From Macrotrachela quadricornifera (taxonomy: Eukaryota; Rotifera; Eurotatoria; Philodinida; Philodinidae): a stretch of 64,000 bases of DNA. The DNA lies in assembly GCA_022393335.1 (NCBI GenBank), contig JAJEKB010021314.1, positions 320,260 to 384,259 on the forward strand, in the 5' to 3' direction. This document shows positions 11,984-25,265 of this stretch, in pieces. The stretch's first letter is position 1. Each line of letters opens with the position of its first letter. Both the position numbers and the translations under genes were made by a program. The notes under the pieces were generated by a model that worked only from the letters and a program-made list of their open reading frames with translations, did no database searches and was not told the DNA's origin.

Positions 11984-13391
11984 TAGATTTTACTGATGTG
12001 ATTCAGATAAATAGTTTAGATAAAGATAAATTGTAGTGTATTTTATGATATTAAATGTTAATATGAACATTTGAAAAAGAAAAAAATTAAATTGAATGAA
12101 CAAAGGAAATCATATATCTCGAATGAATCAAACATTTTTTTCATTATCGAACATTGGTAATAAAAGAATTGTATATGATGTTAGTGATAGTGATAATGAA
12201 GAAGCCATTTCAACATCGAGCAACGAAAAAGGAAAATTTTATTAGGTCTGATCAATTCTGGGCTTAATTATTGAATATTAATCCAAATCTTACACCAAAT
12301 TTTTAAAAAATCCTATGTTACATTTTTCTATTCTATGTTGAAATTCTTACGTAGAATCAATCTTCAGTGATGTTAATCATTTATGGACAAATTATCGTAA
12401 TCAAATGGACATTAAATTAGTTAATGCTGAATTTAAAATAAGATTAAATAGCAACTATTCTTGTGAACAGTTTTATAAGTATATCTTGTCCGAAAAATAC
12501 GTGTTAAAACAAATTCGAAAAATGCAAAATATGAATAATAATATCGATGTGATGTTATATATTTTATTTTTATTCTTTTTGTAAACGAATTTCAAGTTTA
12601 GTGGAAAAGTTCGACACTAAGTGTCTTACGTTAGTGTTTTTTGTATAGTTAACAGGATATTCATTGTATTGACTTTGTTTAACATGAAACACATTTGAAA
12701 CTAAAAGAATGAGTAAATAAACCAACGATAGGGTGAATATTGGATGTCAGTATATTAACGTAATACTCATCTATTTGCAAAAAACTTCTCTTTTTGATCA
12801 ATTTCTGATTTTACAAATAAAGTCTCTGATTATTTTCAGTTTTGAAAAAAAATTTAGATTTTCAAATTTTTCATCTGACCACCCTGAAATAAATATATAA
12901 TTAATAGTAATATAAAAACGTGTTATTTCTACAGTAGATTTAATTGATCGTATCATATAATGCAACATAACATATAACCGTAGGAACCTGACATTTCTTG
13001 CACTTATAACTTGACAGAGGAATTTAAAATAATTTATGTTCAGATATTAAACGATTATATCCGTTCCGAGAGCATTCCTGTGAGCTCTCTCTCTACTCTG
13101 TCTGCAAGAGGGGAAGAGAGAGTATACTCTCATTGATGAATGTATATCAAAACGTATATTAAAAATGAATGAATATCAATGATAACATTCTTTCTCGAAA
13201 AACAGAACATGAAACGAAGAAGCACAAAACATTATGTGAATGCAAAGAAGAAAGAATGTCTCTAAAAGGGATGCATAGCAGGGAAGAAAGAGAAACAGCA
13301 GCGAGGACACTCATCGTCGCTAACAGACTTGAAGACCTAAAGCTAGCCCTATAATATAGGACTTGAGGACCCAAGAGCACCTCATAATATA
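11984..13391. other. No gene seen
   Basis: Very AT-rich, with stops in all frames. A plus-strand ORF at 13169-13354 overlaps a minus-strand one and neither has family features. A purine-rich GAGAGA-type stretch lies near 13085-13115. Confidence 0.45.
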
Positions 13392-13747
13392 CCGGGTGTC
13401 CCATAAGTAACGAAACAAACTAATAATTGAATATCTCCCTCATCGCTCGAGCAAAGCAGCTGATTTTTTTTACTAGTGCCAGAGGCATGTACAAGCTTTA
13501 TATTCATAAAGACATGTCTAGGAAGATTCTTTATTAACTATCACTATTGATCTCAACAAGAAAAATTTACTTTTTCACAGATAGAATAGAAAATGATATC
13601 CTTAACAAAGGATCTCTTTCGATATGTCTTTATGAATATAAAGCTTGTACATGTCACTAGCACTGGTAAAAAAAGCAGCTGCTTTGCTCGAGTAGTAAGG
13701 GAGATACTCAAATCTTTAGTTTGTTTCGTTACTTACGAGACACCCGG
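13392..13747. mobile_element. Tc1/mariner-type MITE, CCGGGTGTCCCATAAG ends
   Basis: A 356-bp foldback flanked by TA. The left end CCGGGTGTCCCATAAGTAAC is matched by the complement of GTTACTTACGAGACACCCGG, and the arms stay similar to the centre (GCTTTATATTCATAAAGACA against TGTCTTTATGAATATAAAGC). Its body is related to the element at 30701-31264: both carry a GCTCGAGCAAA block followed by GCATGT and TTTACTTTTTCACA. The ORFs inside are by-products of the palindrome. Confidence 0.85.
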
Positions 13748-14177
13748 TAGAATCATCAAATCTAAAACAACTTCAAACATATGCTAGGAAATTTAATCAA
13801 TTATGTGCATTCTATTAAATTTCTTTTCATTTAAGCTGAGTATTGCGTTTGAATACGATTAATATACGCCGATCATCATTATCAACTACCAAATATGAGT
13901 TTATGTGTAATTTTATCAAAATTTCATATTCTAATATCATATTACATTTTAAAGTAGCGATAAATAACTTAAGATAACAGACAAAATTTTTCTATCAGAT
14001 ATATTTCAATTATTCATTAAATTAGTTTAATATCTGTTAGTGAGAAAGTTTAGTAAAACATTATTATTTGAGATTAAATGAAACATCATTATAGTTTCAC
14101 CTCAATTATTCCTGATAATTTCTTTTCGTTATTTTATTTTTGAAGAAAAACATATAACGGTTTATAAGAAAAATGGA

Positions 14178-17100
14178 TCATTGCATATCTTCTTCATTAT
14201 ATAAATGTTGTTGTTGTTGTTGTTGAATCGATAGTGGTTCATATGTCCATTTAGGAAAAACACGTTTATATAAATTCATAAAAATAGTATCTTGTGATTT
14301 AAGAATACCATCAAATTGACATTTCATATGTCCATGTGTACCTTTAAATAAAATGTAAATAGTACTTTTTTCAATAATAAACATAAATATTTATTACCAA
14401 GTGATTCTTTGATATGTCCTCGTCTTCCCCAACGTGTTCGTAGTTCAATTGGTTTAAACCAATTAACATCCTCTATCATGAAAAAAATTAATTTATAATA
14501 TTATAAAATAAAATAAAAAGACAAACCAGGACTAAAAAACATATAACGAATAACAGCTGATTTCTTATGAATTTTAAATGGATGTCCACTTAAAACAATA
14601 CGTTTTAATACTAAACGATCTGGATTAACTGAAAGAAGAGAACCAGTAGCTACTAATTCTTGACGACCTATATTAAAAATATAATCTTTTTTTTTTTATA
14701 AATATATTAAAATAAATAACCATCAGGAAATTCTTTAAATGCAAGTACAGATGCTGGTGGATATGTTATTGGACCAAAACATGTTGCTACTAATGTTTGT
14801 CGTGGTCGAAAAAATCGTTCATACTATAAGAAAAATTAAATAATAAATAAATTAATTTAATAATTTATAATAAACTTTATGTTTATCTCCATTTGTATGT
14901 TGAGAATAAACAGGTGCACTTGCAAATCGACGAAAACCAACATGAAAAATAAGACGTTCTTTTGATTTAAGAATTATTTCACTATCATTTGTACGATTTA
15001 AAACAATATTTAATACTGAAAGACATTGTTCATGAGGTAGAAGACCCATAACAAATACATGATGACCAGGTTCTATATATTAAAAAAAAAAATAATTTTT
15101 ATATAAAATAAAATTTTTTCTTTATTTTACCAAATCGATTAACTGGAACATTTTTTATATATAATGTTACATAACTATGAACCTAAATAAATATAAAATT
15201 GTTTTGTTTTTGTTTTTTTTTATTGAAAAATATCTTAACCATTGCATGATCTTGTTTTCCTTGAGAATCTTCTTGTTCAGTTTGAATTTGTTTAACCATT
15301 GCTCGAAAATTAGGAAATTGATAAATTCTTGAATAATCTGATGGTAAATTTTCTTTTTTATCCCATTTTGTTGTTCGAAAACTTTTTAAACCACGATATC
15401 TTATTTAAATAAAAAATTATTTATTTAAGAAAATATATTTTAAAAGAAAAAAAACTTACTTTTGAAATCGAACACGAGCAGGTACATCCATTGGTGTATC
15501 AACTTCATCAGGAAATTGTTCATCTAATTTTGCTTCTTTAAATTTTTTTAAACTAAATTAATAAAAAAGAATATTTCAAAATAAAAAGATTTATTTAACA
15601 AACGTTTGTTTATCTTCATCTAAATCAAATTTATCATCATAATTATTTTTATTAATAACAATTTCATCCATTTCTTCTTCATCTTCTTCTTGATCTAATT
15701 GAATTGATTCTAAATCATCTGTATTTGCTGTAATCATATCTTGTTCATCATCTTCAAAATCCTAAAATTGAAAAAAGAAATTTAATTATGAAAAAGAAAT
15801 AAAAAAAACTTACATTTTCTTCTTGATCTTGTTCATCATCTGATACAATCCATGCAGCTTGATATTCTGATGTACCTTTTGGTACACGTTTTTTTAATTG
15901 ATTTTGTTCAATTTGTGCTTTTTCAAGTTCTTCTGTTGTTGGCCATGTTTGTTCTTGATCATTATTCATTGGATCTGATTCAGCTTCAAATGCTAATGAT
16001 CGTTGAAGATCATCTTGTGGAGAATATGTTTTTTCAACAATTGGTTTAATTATTCCATTAGACTAAACGAATATTTATTATTAATATAAAAATATTTCTT
16101 TTTTTTTGGTTATTTTAATTTACATCTCGTTGAAATTGATGTTGTTCAATTTTTTCTAATTGAAATGTTCCTAAACCTGGTATATAAACAAGATCATTCG
16201 GAGATAAATGTATTCCACGTAAATATCCACTTAATTTTAATGTACTTATTGATGACTAAAGAAACAAAAAATAAAAATAAAAATGAAAAATGAATAAATA
16301 CTTTTGGATTTTCATATGAAAATGTTTGTGCAAATAAATAAGGTCTTAAACATTTTTTTGTTGGTTTAATTAATTTTTGTTCAGTTAATTTTCTAAGAAG
16401 ACGTTGAGCATCTTGTTCATTATCTAATGATATTAATTTAACATTTGAAAATCTTTTTTCAAGAAATTTTTCTAAATTTCTTAATGATGATAAACGTGAT
16501 GATGTTGTTGACATTGAATCATCATTTGACGATGATATAACTGAATAAATAATACTTCCTGGTGAACAATGAACATTTATTAAATCAAGTAAATAATCTC
16601 CTTCAATTGATATTCCATGTGATGATGATATTACATATATTATTGTATCAGATATCTAAAAATTTTAACAAACATTTTTTTTTTATTTTAACTAAAAATT
16701 TTAATAATAACTTTAGCAGCATCAAGAATATTTTCTAAATTTGTTGGTGTTGGTGTTAAAAAACAAAATTTTGAACGAAGTTTTGAACATCTATATTAAA
16801 TTGATTTTAATTTTATAATAAAAATAAAAATAAAAACATACGTATAAATTCTTGCACCACATTCTGTTGCTTCATCTGTTGATTTATTATCATCAATAGA
16901 ATGTGTTAATAATTCAATTATAGAAAATATATTAACATCAGATGATAATGGAATTACTGTCTAAAGAAAAAATTTTATTGAAATGGTTTAGAATTTATCT
17001 TTAGATATCTGTTCTATCAGTATTATAATTTAACCCATTTCGATGAAAACTAATGTTTGAAATATTCTTTATAATATTAATTATTAAAAATAATTACAAT

Positions 17101-17434
17101 AAGTTGTGGAACACCATCAATAGCACCAATTGTTTGTCTTGCTTCTTTATTTGATTGAAGTTTTTGTTTTCGAATTTGAATAGCTGTATTTGCTCGATTT
17201 TGTTTAGGTGTTACATTTAATCGTTTTAAACTACGTGCATGTTTCTTTTCAGCAACTCGACCTGAATAAAAAAAAAATTAAATATTTTATTTATTTAAAT
17301 TGTAAATAAAATAAACCTTTAGTGCTTCGTTTTATTTCATGTTGAGATCGATGACGACCAGTCTTAAATGGTTTATTTTGTTGTTTAAGGGCACCTGGAC
17401 GATGAACAACTTTATTATCACTACTAGGAGACAT
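14178..17434 (-). CDS. TSR1: Pre-rRNA-processing protein TSR1
   Basis: TSR1 is a GTPase-like but non-catalytic factor that binds late pre-40S ribosomal particles. Sixteen exons joined by short GT-AG introns give 785 residues, close to the usual length of about 800. Exons (high to low): 17434-17317, 17261-17098, 16960-16842, 16790-16712, 16655-16302, 16255-16124, 16062-15814, 15761-15604, 15552-15460, 15399-15240, 15182-15131, 15072-14876, 14823-14721, 14667-14527, 14472-14398, 14341-14178. I checked every junction for phase; all stay in frame. Diagnostic blocks are [11 protein letters not shown] at the start, [82 protein letters not shown], and near the end THGHMKC and [16 protein letters not shown]. 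An acidic tract lies in the middle (exon 8), as in the family. The exon 8 donor is GTTTGT; using the next GT would break the frame. No disabling lesion was seen. Confidence 0.95.
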
Positions 17435-18298
17435 TTTTTTTTCTTTAATCTAAAAAAAAAAAATAATCATTTCGTATAATTTTAACTAAGATTTATTCGA
17501 TTTTTATTTCTCGAAAAGATATAATTCTCATTTAGTATTGATTGGTTATGAAATAACAATCAGAATATTAGTTTGACTAATATTTTAAATTAATTAAAAA
17601 TAATGTCATTTTAGAAAATTTATATTAGTAAAATAAAAAAATGGTTTTGTTTTAATATAATTTCGAAATATAGATGTCGACACATGCGCAATGAATCATT
17701 TGATTATTCTTATTCGTTTTATTTTTATTTATTTTAATAATAATTGTTAATACGATCTTAATAAAATATGATTAAAAAATTTTTGACAATTTTAAACATT
17801 AATTTTCTAATTTATAATGATTAGAATTTCTAACTTGTTCATATGATAGCAAACATTCTTCTTCAATATTAGCATATCATATTGTATAATAAATTATTTG
17901 ATTTAATTCATTTTGATAGGAACAAAGACACATCATCAACAAGTATAGATATATAATAATAACCGGTATACAAATATAAATAACTTCAACTGATATGAAT
18001 GAATATTTTCTTCCAGAAAATTGATCATATTTTCTATATACTACATATCAACAGATATTTGTATAGATCTTTCAATACAAAAATCATTGATGAAAAAATG
18101 AACATCGTGTCCTTGTTTTATATGAATATTTTGCATTAATTTTTATCAAAATAAAATTGAATTGTTCTACGATATTATATGTACTCAGTTTGTTACAAGA
18201 TAACCACATTTTATCACATACAACAATGGAAAAATCTATAGAAAGCATAGCACAATTTTTAGAAATTTTTCTCAGCAATGTAACTAAGTTAGCATAGT
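17435..18298. other. Upstream region of TSR1; no gene seen
   Basis: AT-rich sequence with no ORF carrying recognisable features. The TSR1 promoter must lie in the first part of it, but no core element could be singled out. Confidence 0.45.
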
Positions 18299-18457
18299 TT
18301 CCAAAGAAATTTTTTTTTCCATTAAGATATGATCGAGATATTAAATCTTCAACTTAAACACTTTTTCAAAATTCCGTAGTCACCGTGGAAAAACACACCG
18401 ATTGTAAACTCCATATCTCGATCAAATCGTAATGAAAAAAAAAAGAATTCTTTGAAA
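18299..18457. mobile_element. Small foldback element (about 160 bp)
   Basis: CCAAAGAAATTTTTTTTTCC with ATGATCGAGATAT on the left is mirrored by ATATCTCGATCAAATCGT and AAAAAAGAATTCTTTG on the right. The centre is about 70 bp of unrelated sequence. Its size and structure fit a MITE. No clear target duplication. Confidence 0.6.
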
Positions 18458-19976
18458 GTTGTATTAATCTGATTGCTCTCTACGTCTGGACAAGATACTT
18501 GAATTTTTTAGCATTTAATTTCTTCTTTTAGAAAACCTATTAAAATTTATGATCAATTGATGCTTGACTTTAAAAAGTCAATATTATCAAAAAAATAGTT
18601 AACAAAAATAAAATATTTACTTTACTAAATTGATTGTAATGAATGATATTTAGAACTGAAAAATAAATCATATATATGATTTTGTAGAGTAAGGTTCATT
18701 CTACATTTTGACATATCACTTCCAATAAGAAAAATAATAGGTTAAAATCTTGAGAATGATTCAATTTCGAAGAATCTAAAAAGAAAGATACATTATTTGC
18801 TAATGTATTCTATTATTTTTATAAATCCAATTTGCTTCTATATTCATGGATAATCATTTTTTGTTCATTTGACACAATTTCTAAGCGTAAAAAAAATCCA
18901 TTCATGAATTTTGATTTTGGTAATTAATACATTCTTTCAAATCTTTTAGAATTTACTAACTTAGCCCAAAAGACTATTTTGCTTTGTCTTTGATTGTTCC
19001 AGAGAATGTAAGAATGAACTATTTTTAAAACAATTCAAATTTCTATGTAATAGCTGTATAATAATAAAGACAAAATAGATAGTATTACAAAACATATTAG
19101 TTATTTTCGATACAATCAAAAGCAGCAGTTTTCTCCATATCCTTATTTTCAGTCTCTTAAAATTTCATTAAAACAAGTCAAATGAAGTTTTTCTTGTCGA
19201 ATTATCGTAAAAGATTCGGCTTTATATCTTTTGGAAAAAAAAACAAGTTTCGTTTACATTATATTCTTGAGAAATAATTAATATGCAAGATCAAAAATCA
19301 TTATTGTCAAATTAAATCTTTGGTTAAAAACTCAACAATTGTAATATTTCATTACAAATAAATTATATAATCTTTATTTTTACATTATTTTTAGAAATCT
19401 TCATGAAATATCTTATAAGAAAAAAAAATAAAGATTATATTGATATTATTTTTGGTGAGATATTTACAAAATAAGAAATGGTATAATCTTTATACTGCAC
19501 CTGTTATATCTTTTTGATAATCTCTTTACCTTTGTCATCTCAATAATAATAGTCAAAATAATTTTTTTCTTCATCTTTTTTTTAAAACATATAATAATAA
19601 AATCAACGAATCAATATATTTTTATTTGAAAGTTTGTTTGATCATTTTTTATTTCGTAAATAGTATAAATATATTAAAAATCAATCATTTAAATAGACTG
19701 TATTGTGTGACATATTCTCTTATCATTGTGGTGTATAACAACTGCTATATAATCGTATATAATATAAAAGTAAGCAGATGAATAAAATGACCTTCAAAAT
19801 ATAATGTAAAATAAAGAATAGATAAGAATAGGGATGCTTGTAACATGCCTATCTTCATATATATTATTACATTTAGACGAGATAAACTATTTTCAATATA
19901 ACTATATGAAATTTTAATTATATGAAATAAGTAATCAAATTTTATTTAATTGTCTTATAACTCATTTTATGACTTA
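18458..19976. other. No gene seen
   Basis: AT-rich intergenic sequence between the TSR1 5' side and the transporter gene. No long ORF, splice-supported exon or tandem repeat was recognised. Confidence 0.45.
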
Positions 19977-20246
19977 TAGCTGTTTGCAAAAAAACTTGGA
20001 AAAAAAAATTTTTTTTTTCTTAACATCTTTTTCTCTACCATTATAAGTAAGCACAAAAGTCATTTTTTGAGGGCTACACCCTCGATATATATACTACACG
20101 TTGTATATATAGAAGTGTGATTTCTTTTCTTTTCGATACTTGTAGAAGTAAATAAATAAAATATGAATTTATACTGTTGTATAGCACTTGTATCGAAGAT
20201 GATATATGTAGAACAATGTTTTCAAGTTTTTTTTTGCAAACAGCTG
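19977..20246. mobile_element. Tc1/mariner-type MITE upstream of transporter
   Basis: A 270-bp element flanked by TA. Ends are TAGCTGTTTGCAAAAAAACTTG and the complement of CAAGTTTTTTTTTGCAAACAGCTG. There is no coding capacity. It ends about 60 bp before the transporter start codon and so lies in the likely promoter or 5' untranslated region. Whether it influences expression cannot be judged. Confidence 0.85.
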
Positions 20247-20305
20247 TATTTATTTCGATATAAATAATAATATATTTTCATATTTTAGGTAAGTTATTCT
20301 ATTCA

Positions 20306-21799
20306 ATGGAAAATAATATGTCAGTTGAAATTAATGATCCAGATTTACTTACTATTGTTTGGCTGGCTAATCAATCTGATAAAAATAAACCAGAAATTAA
20401 ATTCACAAATGAATTTACAAATCTTGATGAATTTAAAAACTTTATTATTAATAAAACAAATGCTTCTATAATTGTTGTTATTTCTGATAGTATTTCATTA
20501 GATAGTCTCTCTCCAAATAATTTACCACAAATTTGTGCTGTTTATAATGATAAACTTATTTGTCTCTATTGTTTACCTTCCATGGTTTCATTAGTTGTTA
20601 ATTATATGAAAAAATATCAAGAAGAACAATTGAAAGAACCACCAAAACAATCAAATATAGTTCCATTCATTCGTAAATATTGGTTTCTTATGGGTTTAGT
20701 TATTGTAATTATTCTTGCATATTTATTTCCAAATGTTGGTAAAACAGGTGGTTATATACGTTCTGAATGGTCTGTTAAATGGGGTTGTGTTATATTAATA
20801 TTTTTTCTTAGTGGATTATCATTACGAACAAAACAGTTAGCTAAAGAATTTCTTCGTGTACGTGTTCATGCATTTGTACAAATTTATAGCTTATTAATAA
20901 TTCCATTTACAATTTATGGTTTTGGTTTACTATTAACGAAAACATCTATTAATACAACATTAATTATTGGTATAATTATAATGGCATCAACATCTACAAC
21001 AATTTCAAGTAATGTTGTTATGACTAAAAATGCAATGGGTAATGAATACGTCGCTTTATTAAATGCAGTTCTTGGAAATCTTTTAGGAATATTTGTATCA
21101 CCAGCTTTAATATTTTATTTTGTAAAAAATCCTATTTTTAATACATTATCGGATACAAATAATACAAATGGTCAATTAGATTATACAAATGTTATTAAAA
21201 ATTTAAGTATAACTGTTTTAGTACCTTTATTTATTGGACAAATAATTCATTTATTATGGACAAAACAAGTTATGTATGTACGTGAAAAATTTTATTTTAC
21301 TGAATTAAATAGTTTAGCTTTATTAACACTTGTATGGGCTGTGTTTTGCACAGCTTTTGCTAATGGATCATTTAATAGAATTGAAACAAATCATCTACTT
21401 ATTTTAATTGTTATTGATGCTGTAATTTATGTTGGTTTTTCATTATTAATTATGATTACAGCTCGTTTACCTATTCGATATTGGCAATATTCTGTTACAG
21501 ATACTGTAGCAATGATGTTTTGTGGTGCAACAAAAACTTTAGCTATGGGAATTCCATTAATAAATGCTTTATATGGAAATAAAGATGAAAATATGGTTGG
21601 CGTACTTTCACTACCATTGATTATGTATCATGCTGAACAATTAATATTAGGTGCTTTTGAAGTTATATTATTGAAAAAATGGGTCAATCGTCGATTAAAA
21701 AAGGAAGCATCTTTACAAAAAGATAAAGACAATATTCAAACTCGAAATGAAAATAAAGTTGAACCGGAGGAAGTAGAAAATATGAACGCAAAATGTTGA
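20306..21799 (+). CDS. SLC10A7-like transporter with extra N-terminal domain
   Basis: The second part (residues about 120-465) matches the sodium/bile-acid cotransporter 7 family (SLC10A7/P7). It has about ten hydrophobic helices, beginning FIRKYWFLMGLVIVIILAYL, with family blocks FFLSGLSLRTKQL, NAVLGNLLGIFVSPAL, VPLFIGQIIH and DTVAMMFCGATKTLAMGIPL, then LPLIMYHAEQLILGA. In animals this family is tied to calcium homeostasis, and it sits in plasma or secretory membranes. Residues 1-100 are not part of that family: a soluble alpha/beta-looking domain with a core strand ASIIVVISDSI and ICAVYNDKLICLYC, resembling a receiver-like fold. The tail is charged. A single exon codes the whole protein. 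The ATG at 20318 (MSVEIN) may be the real start, because the second copy at 63807 begins at the equivalent codon and lacks an ATG at the 20306 position. CATATTTTAG just upstream is shared with the second copy and may be a 5' intron acceptor. Confidence 0.9.
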   Translation: MENNMSVEINDPDLLTIVWLANQSDKNKPEIKFTNEFTNLDEFKNFIINKTNASIIVVISDSISLDSLSPNNLPQICAVYNDKLICLYCLPSMVSLVVNYMKKYQEEQLKEPPKQSNIVPFIRKYWFLMGLVIVIILAYLFPNVGKTGGYIRSEWSVKWGCVILIFFLSGLSLRTKQLAKEFLRVRVHAFVQIYSLLIIPFTIYGFGLLLTKTSINTTLIIGIIIMASTSTTISSNVVMTKNAMGNEYVALLNAVLGNLLGIFVSPALIFYFVKNPIFNTLSDTNNTNGQLDYTNVIKNLSITVLVPLFIGQIIHLLWTKQVMYVREKFYFTELNSLALLTLVWAVFCTAFANGSFNRIETNHLLILIVIDAVIYVGFSLLIMITARLPIRYWQYSVTDTVAMMFCGATKTLAMGIPLINALYGNKDENMVGVLSLPLIMYHAEQLILGAFEVILLKKWVNRRLKKEASLQKDKDNIQTRNENKVEPEEVENMNAKC

Positions 21800-23726
21800 A
21801 ACATTTTTTTTTGTCTAGATAACAGATGAATATTATTATATAAGTATATGTTTACTTTTATATTTTAAGAATAAAATCGATTTAAAAAATAAATGCATGT
21901 ATTAATGAACTTTGGAATATGAATCATTATATAAATGATTGAAATTGCTGTTTTTAGACATAAATATTTAAATCAGAATATCTATTGAATGTTCAATAAT
22001 GAATACCACTATTGACAAGAGTTTTTCGGAATTTTATGTTATACATGAATTTTAGGTTGAAAAAAAACAGAATAAATAATTATTTTAGATTGCAAAAATA
22101 CTTGAACGTTATTAGTTTTATCTTACTTAAACAAATTTGTTTCAATAAAATTATTGTTAAATTTTTAAAAACGAATGATTTAATCTGTTAGCATTGTTTT
22201 GCTTATATTTAACAAAATGAATGAATCTAATTTTATATGATTTTATTTAAAATCAGCAGAAAACAAATGTCAGCATCAGATATCATTTAGACCAATATTT
22301 TAAGGGTTGTGTTTGTCTGATAATCTAACAGAAGTCTATAGATTGATTTTACTGTGCATATTCATCATATTCCGTAGTCAATTATATTGGCAAAAGTCAA
22401 ATCCATCAAGCTGACTTATAACCATCATATTGAATATTTAAATGAAAATGTTAGTTATTTTCTAATTAATAATAATCATAAAAATCTTTAAAAAAACGTC
22501 TCAAAACAAATTGATTGCTAGGTAATGAATACTTTGTACTGGAAAAATTGCTGTACAATGAAGCGCTTTTTCCTTTGATAATTACGACAAATTAAGAATG
22601 GTATTATCGAATCTTGTAACGAATAAAATGAAAGTAAATGTCTCATTAAATTTTTGTTCCTAGAGAAAATAATTCGTTTGTTAGTAATTTCTTGAAGATT
22701 ACATTTTTTAATATAATCAATATTTAAAGCGATATTATTGAAAGATTTTCATATAAATAAGAACGACAGACATTACTTTATCAATGTTCAAACAATGAAT
22801 CTATTTCATAAAGTTATGGTAAACATATTGAATTTTGCTTCTTTTAGACAAAGTAACTTATGAATAGTCTTTTACACAATGCGAAATCGAATACAGTTTA
22901 CAGCATGAGAAGTAAATTGTTTGTTGAAAATGTGAAATAGGAAAGAAAAAGAGTTTTTATTTATGAAATACGCTAGAAAATAATTGGATATGTAACAATT
23001 CACTAGCTGAATCTCAATTAACTCTATCTAATGCGCTACAGTTTGTGAGCACATGTAGGTCAAATAAGTTGATAGCAAATGAAGATGTTCTTGTTCCTAT
23101 TATTATTGAATATTCTAAGAAGTTCGCATATTGTGTACTCAACTTTTGACTTTTGATCCTTCTGCTTCTATGTTTTATGTTCGATTTGTTAAAAGAAAAT
23201 GTTTGTCATACAAACCAATAATGAAGCTGTGTAACATTATTTTCCTATCTTTTTAAAGTTTATTTCACGGGTAAAAGTAGATATAAATATAAATATGCAT
23301 GATATTTAATTAGGGAAGAAGCTCACCATAATTACTTACATATATAAAATTTTGACATTTTTAAAGAAAAGTTCTTTAATATATATTTTTTTCTATATCA
23401 AGAAAAAACCTTAACTTCTTGTGTTTTTTAATAAGACATCTTATATATGATCTTAAATGTAACCAAAAACACCAATAGAAAATTTTCACCAAAACAACGA
23501 ATATATTCAATGAAGAAGGACATCAATAACTAAGAAATATAATATACATCTTGGAAGAGGACAATAATAACAAAGACTTCATGGGACATGATAGTGATCG
23601 AGGACATAAACTTTTCCCCAAATTTCAAAGGTCATAGACAGGTTAAAATAGAAACAATTACCAATATCATTCATTTGTTTTTCTTTTATTTTATATTACT
23701 GTTACTATTTTTAATAAAAAAAAGAC
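21800..23726. other. No gene seen
   Basis: Very AT-rich intergenic stretch downstream of the transporter. No ORF longer than about 60 codons with any recognisable feature, and no clear inverted or tandem repeat. Confidence 0.45.
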
Positions 23727-24080
23727 ATGAATCCTCCAAATTTTAATATTGAAATTTTTAATAACTCTCCATTTACTCAAAGTATGTTGAAACAAATTTT
23801 TCATCTATGAAATTGTCGAACAATCTTTTTTTTCATCTATTTAGCACCACAGGAAAATATTGAATGTCCAGAAAAAAATTGTACCACCTATTTAGTAATT
23901 GAAGATGGATAAAGAAACTTTATCAAGGATCAAAAACAATTAATGTGGTCACATGTTCAAAGTGAACATCAAAACTTACTTGAAAAATTATTAAAAGAAT
24001 ATTCTGAAAAAGAATATATATCAAAAGAAAAAAAAAAGTTAGTATACCATGTCATTTCTAGATGGGAATTAGTAAGATAG
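23727..24080 (+). pseudogene. Zinc-finger-like small gene, copy 1 (nonsense)
   Basis: Exon 1 (23727-23781) begins MNPPNFNIEIFNNSPFTQ. A 63-bp intron follows (GTATGT...TTTAG), then exon 2 from 23845. Exon 2 carries C-x5-C (CPEKNC) and H-x5-H (HVQSEHQ) about 28 residues apart, suggesting one zinc-binding finger, followed by a basic helix (EKLLKEYSEKEY). An in-frame TAA at 23910-23912 replaces the glutamate codon found at the same place in copy 2 (29098-29370, opposite strand). The frame then stays open to a TAG at 24078-24080. The function and family name are unknown to me. The intron is also homologous to the sequence upstream of copy 2, so the two are paralogous DNA segments. Confidence 0.7.
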
Positions 24081-24636
24081 AAATTTAAAATTATTTTTAA
24101 TACAATCTAGACACGAAGATAGAGAGAAAAAACATTATTTTTAAAAAATTCTTTATTTAGCTAGACGTTTATATTTTAAATAAGACTACTTTAGTCGAAT
24201 TTGTTAGTATTAAATAAAAAAACGAAAGACAAAATTAACCAGTTATACATCATTCATATTTCATCATGTCTTAAATTCTCTTCCAAGTAGTGCTTTTTTT
24301 CAAGTCTTTGTTTTTGTATATTAAAGCGTAGACATAAACAAAAAAGAAGAAATTGCAATAGAAGAAAAATAATCAAGTTTGATATCATCATTACAACTAA
24401 TCGTGAATTAATCATCAAACAGAAAGTCTAAAGAGGGATATGACATGAATATTTCTATCACTCAAGTGTCTAATAATTCGTGTTAAGTAGTTTCAATATT
24501 AGTACAGTAAAATAAAATAACATTTCTTACTATTTTTACACTTTTTCTAGTGAATTTTAGTACTGTCGGATATATTTAATAGTGGCTTTGTTTTCGCATC
24601 AAAATTTTTACGTGGGAAGTTAATTAAAAATATCTA

Positions 24637-25265
24637 CAGGATGTCTCAAAAGTACGAGCAGAAAGTAAACTTATATTAATCCTTTATTTGTCAAAACGAA
24701 CCAACTAATTTTACATCAACTGGTAGTTATCAACGCCAAGTTTTTATTGATATAGACCAACTTGAGAAATGCTATTAAAAAATATTACTTTTGATTGAAA
24801 TACAAAAATTAAGTTTTTTTTGCTTTTTATTGAAAAATATGTCTAATTTGTATTTTTTTGGTTAGCTTAAAGTTTGTAATATTTCCACTTTCCAATTGGT
24901 GAATGTCGTATTATTAATATTTTTTGCGATAAACTAGCTAATCATACTATTGATTTTCTTTTTATGACAATATTGCTTAAAAAAATTCATAAAACGGCAT
25001 TGACCAACTGAAAAGTGAAAACATCACAAACTTTGAACTCACGAAAAAAATAAAAAGTACACATATTTTTCGATAAAAATCGAAAAAACTTAATTTTTGT
25101 ATTTCAATCAAAAGTAATATTTTTCAATATTGTTTTTCAAGTTGGTCTATATCAATAAAAACTTGGCGTTGATGACTAATAGTTGATGTAAAACTAGTTA
25201 ACTCGTTTTGATAGATAAAGGAGTAAAATGAATTTACTTTCTGCTCATGCTTTTGGAAGAACCTA
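24637..25265. mobile_element. Tc1/mariner-type foldback MITE (629 bp)
   Basis: Flanked by TA. Ends are CAGGATGTCTCAAAAGTACG and the complement of CATGCTTTTGGAAGAACCTA, and both then continue as GAGCAGAAAGTAAA. The arms remain similar for about 250 bp, including the block ACTTTTGATTGAAATACAAA. No internal gene. CAGG(A/G)TGTC-type ends place it with other elements here (3737, 30701). Confidence 0.85.

Noticed and set aside
13169..13404. Overlapping plus and minus ORFs
   Set aside because: No motifs, and they overlap each other next to a MITE.
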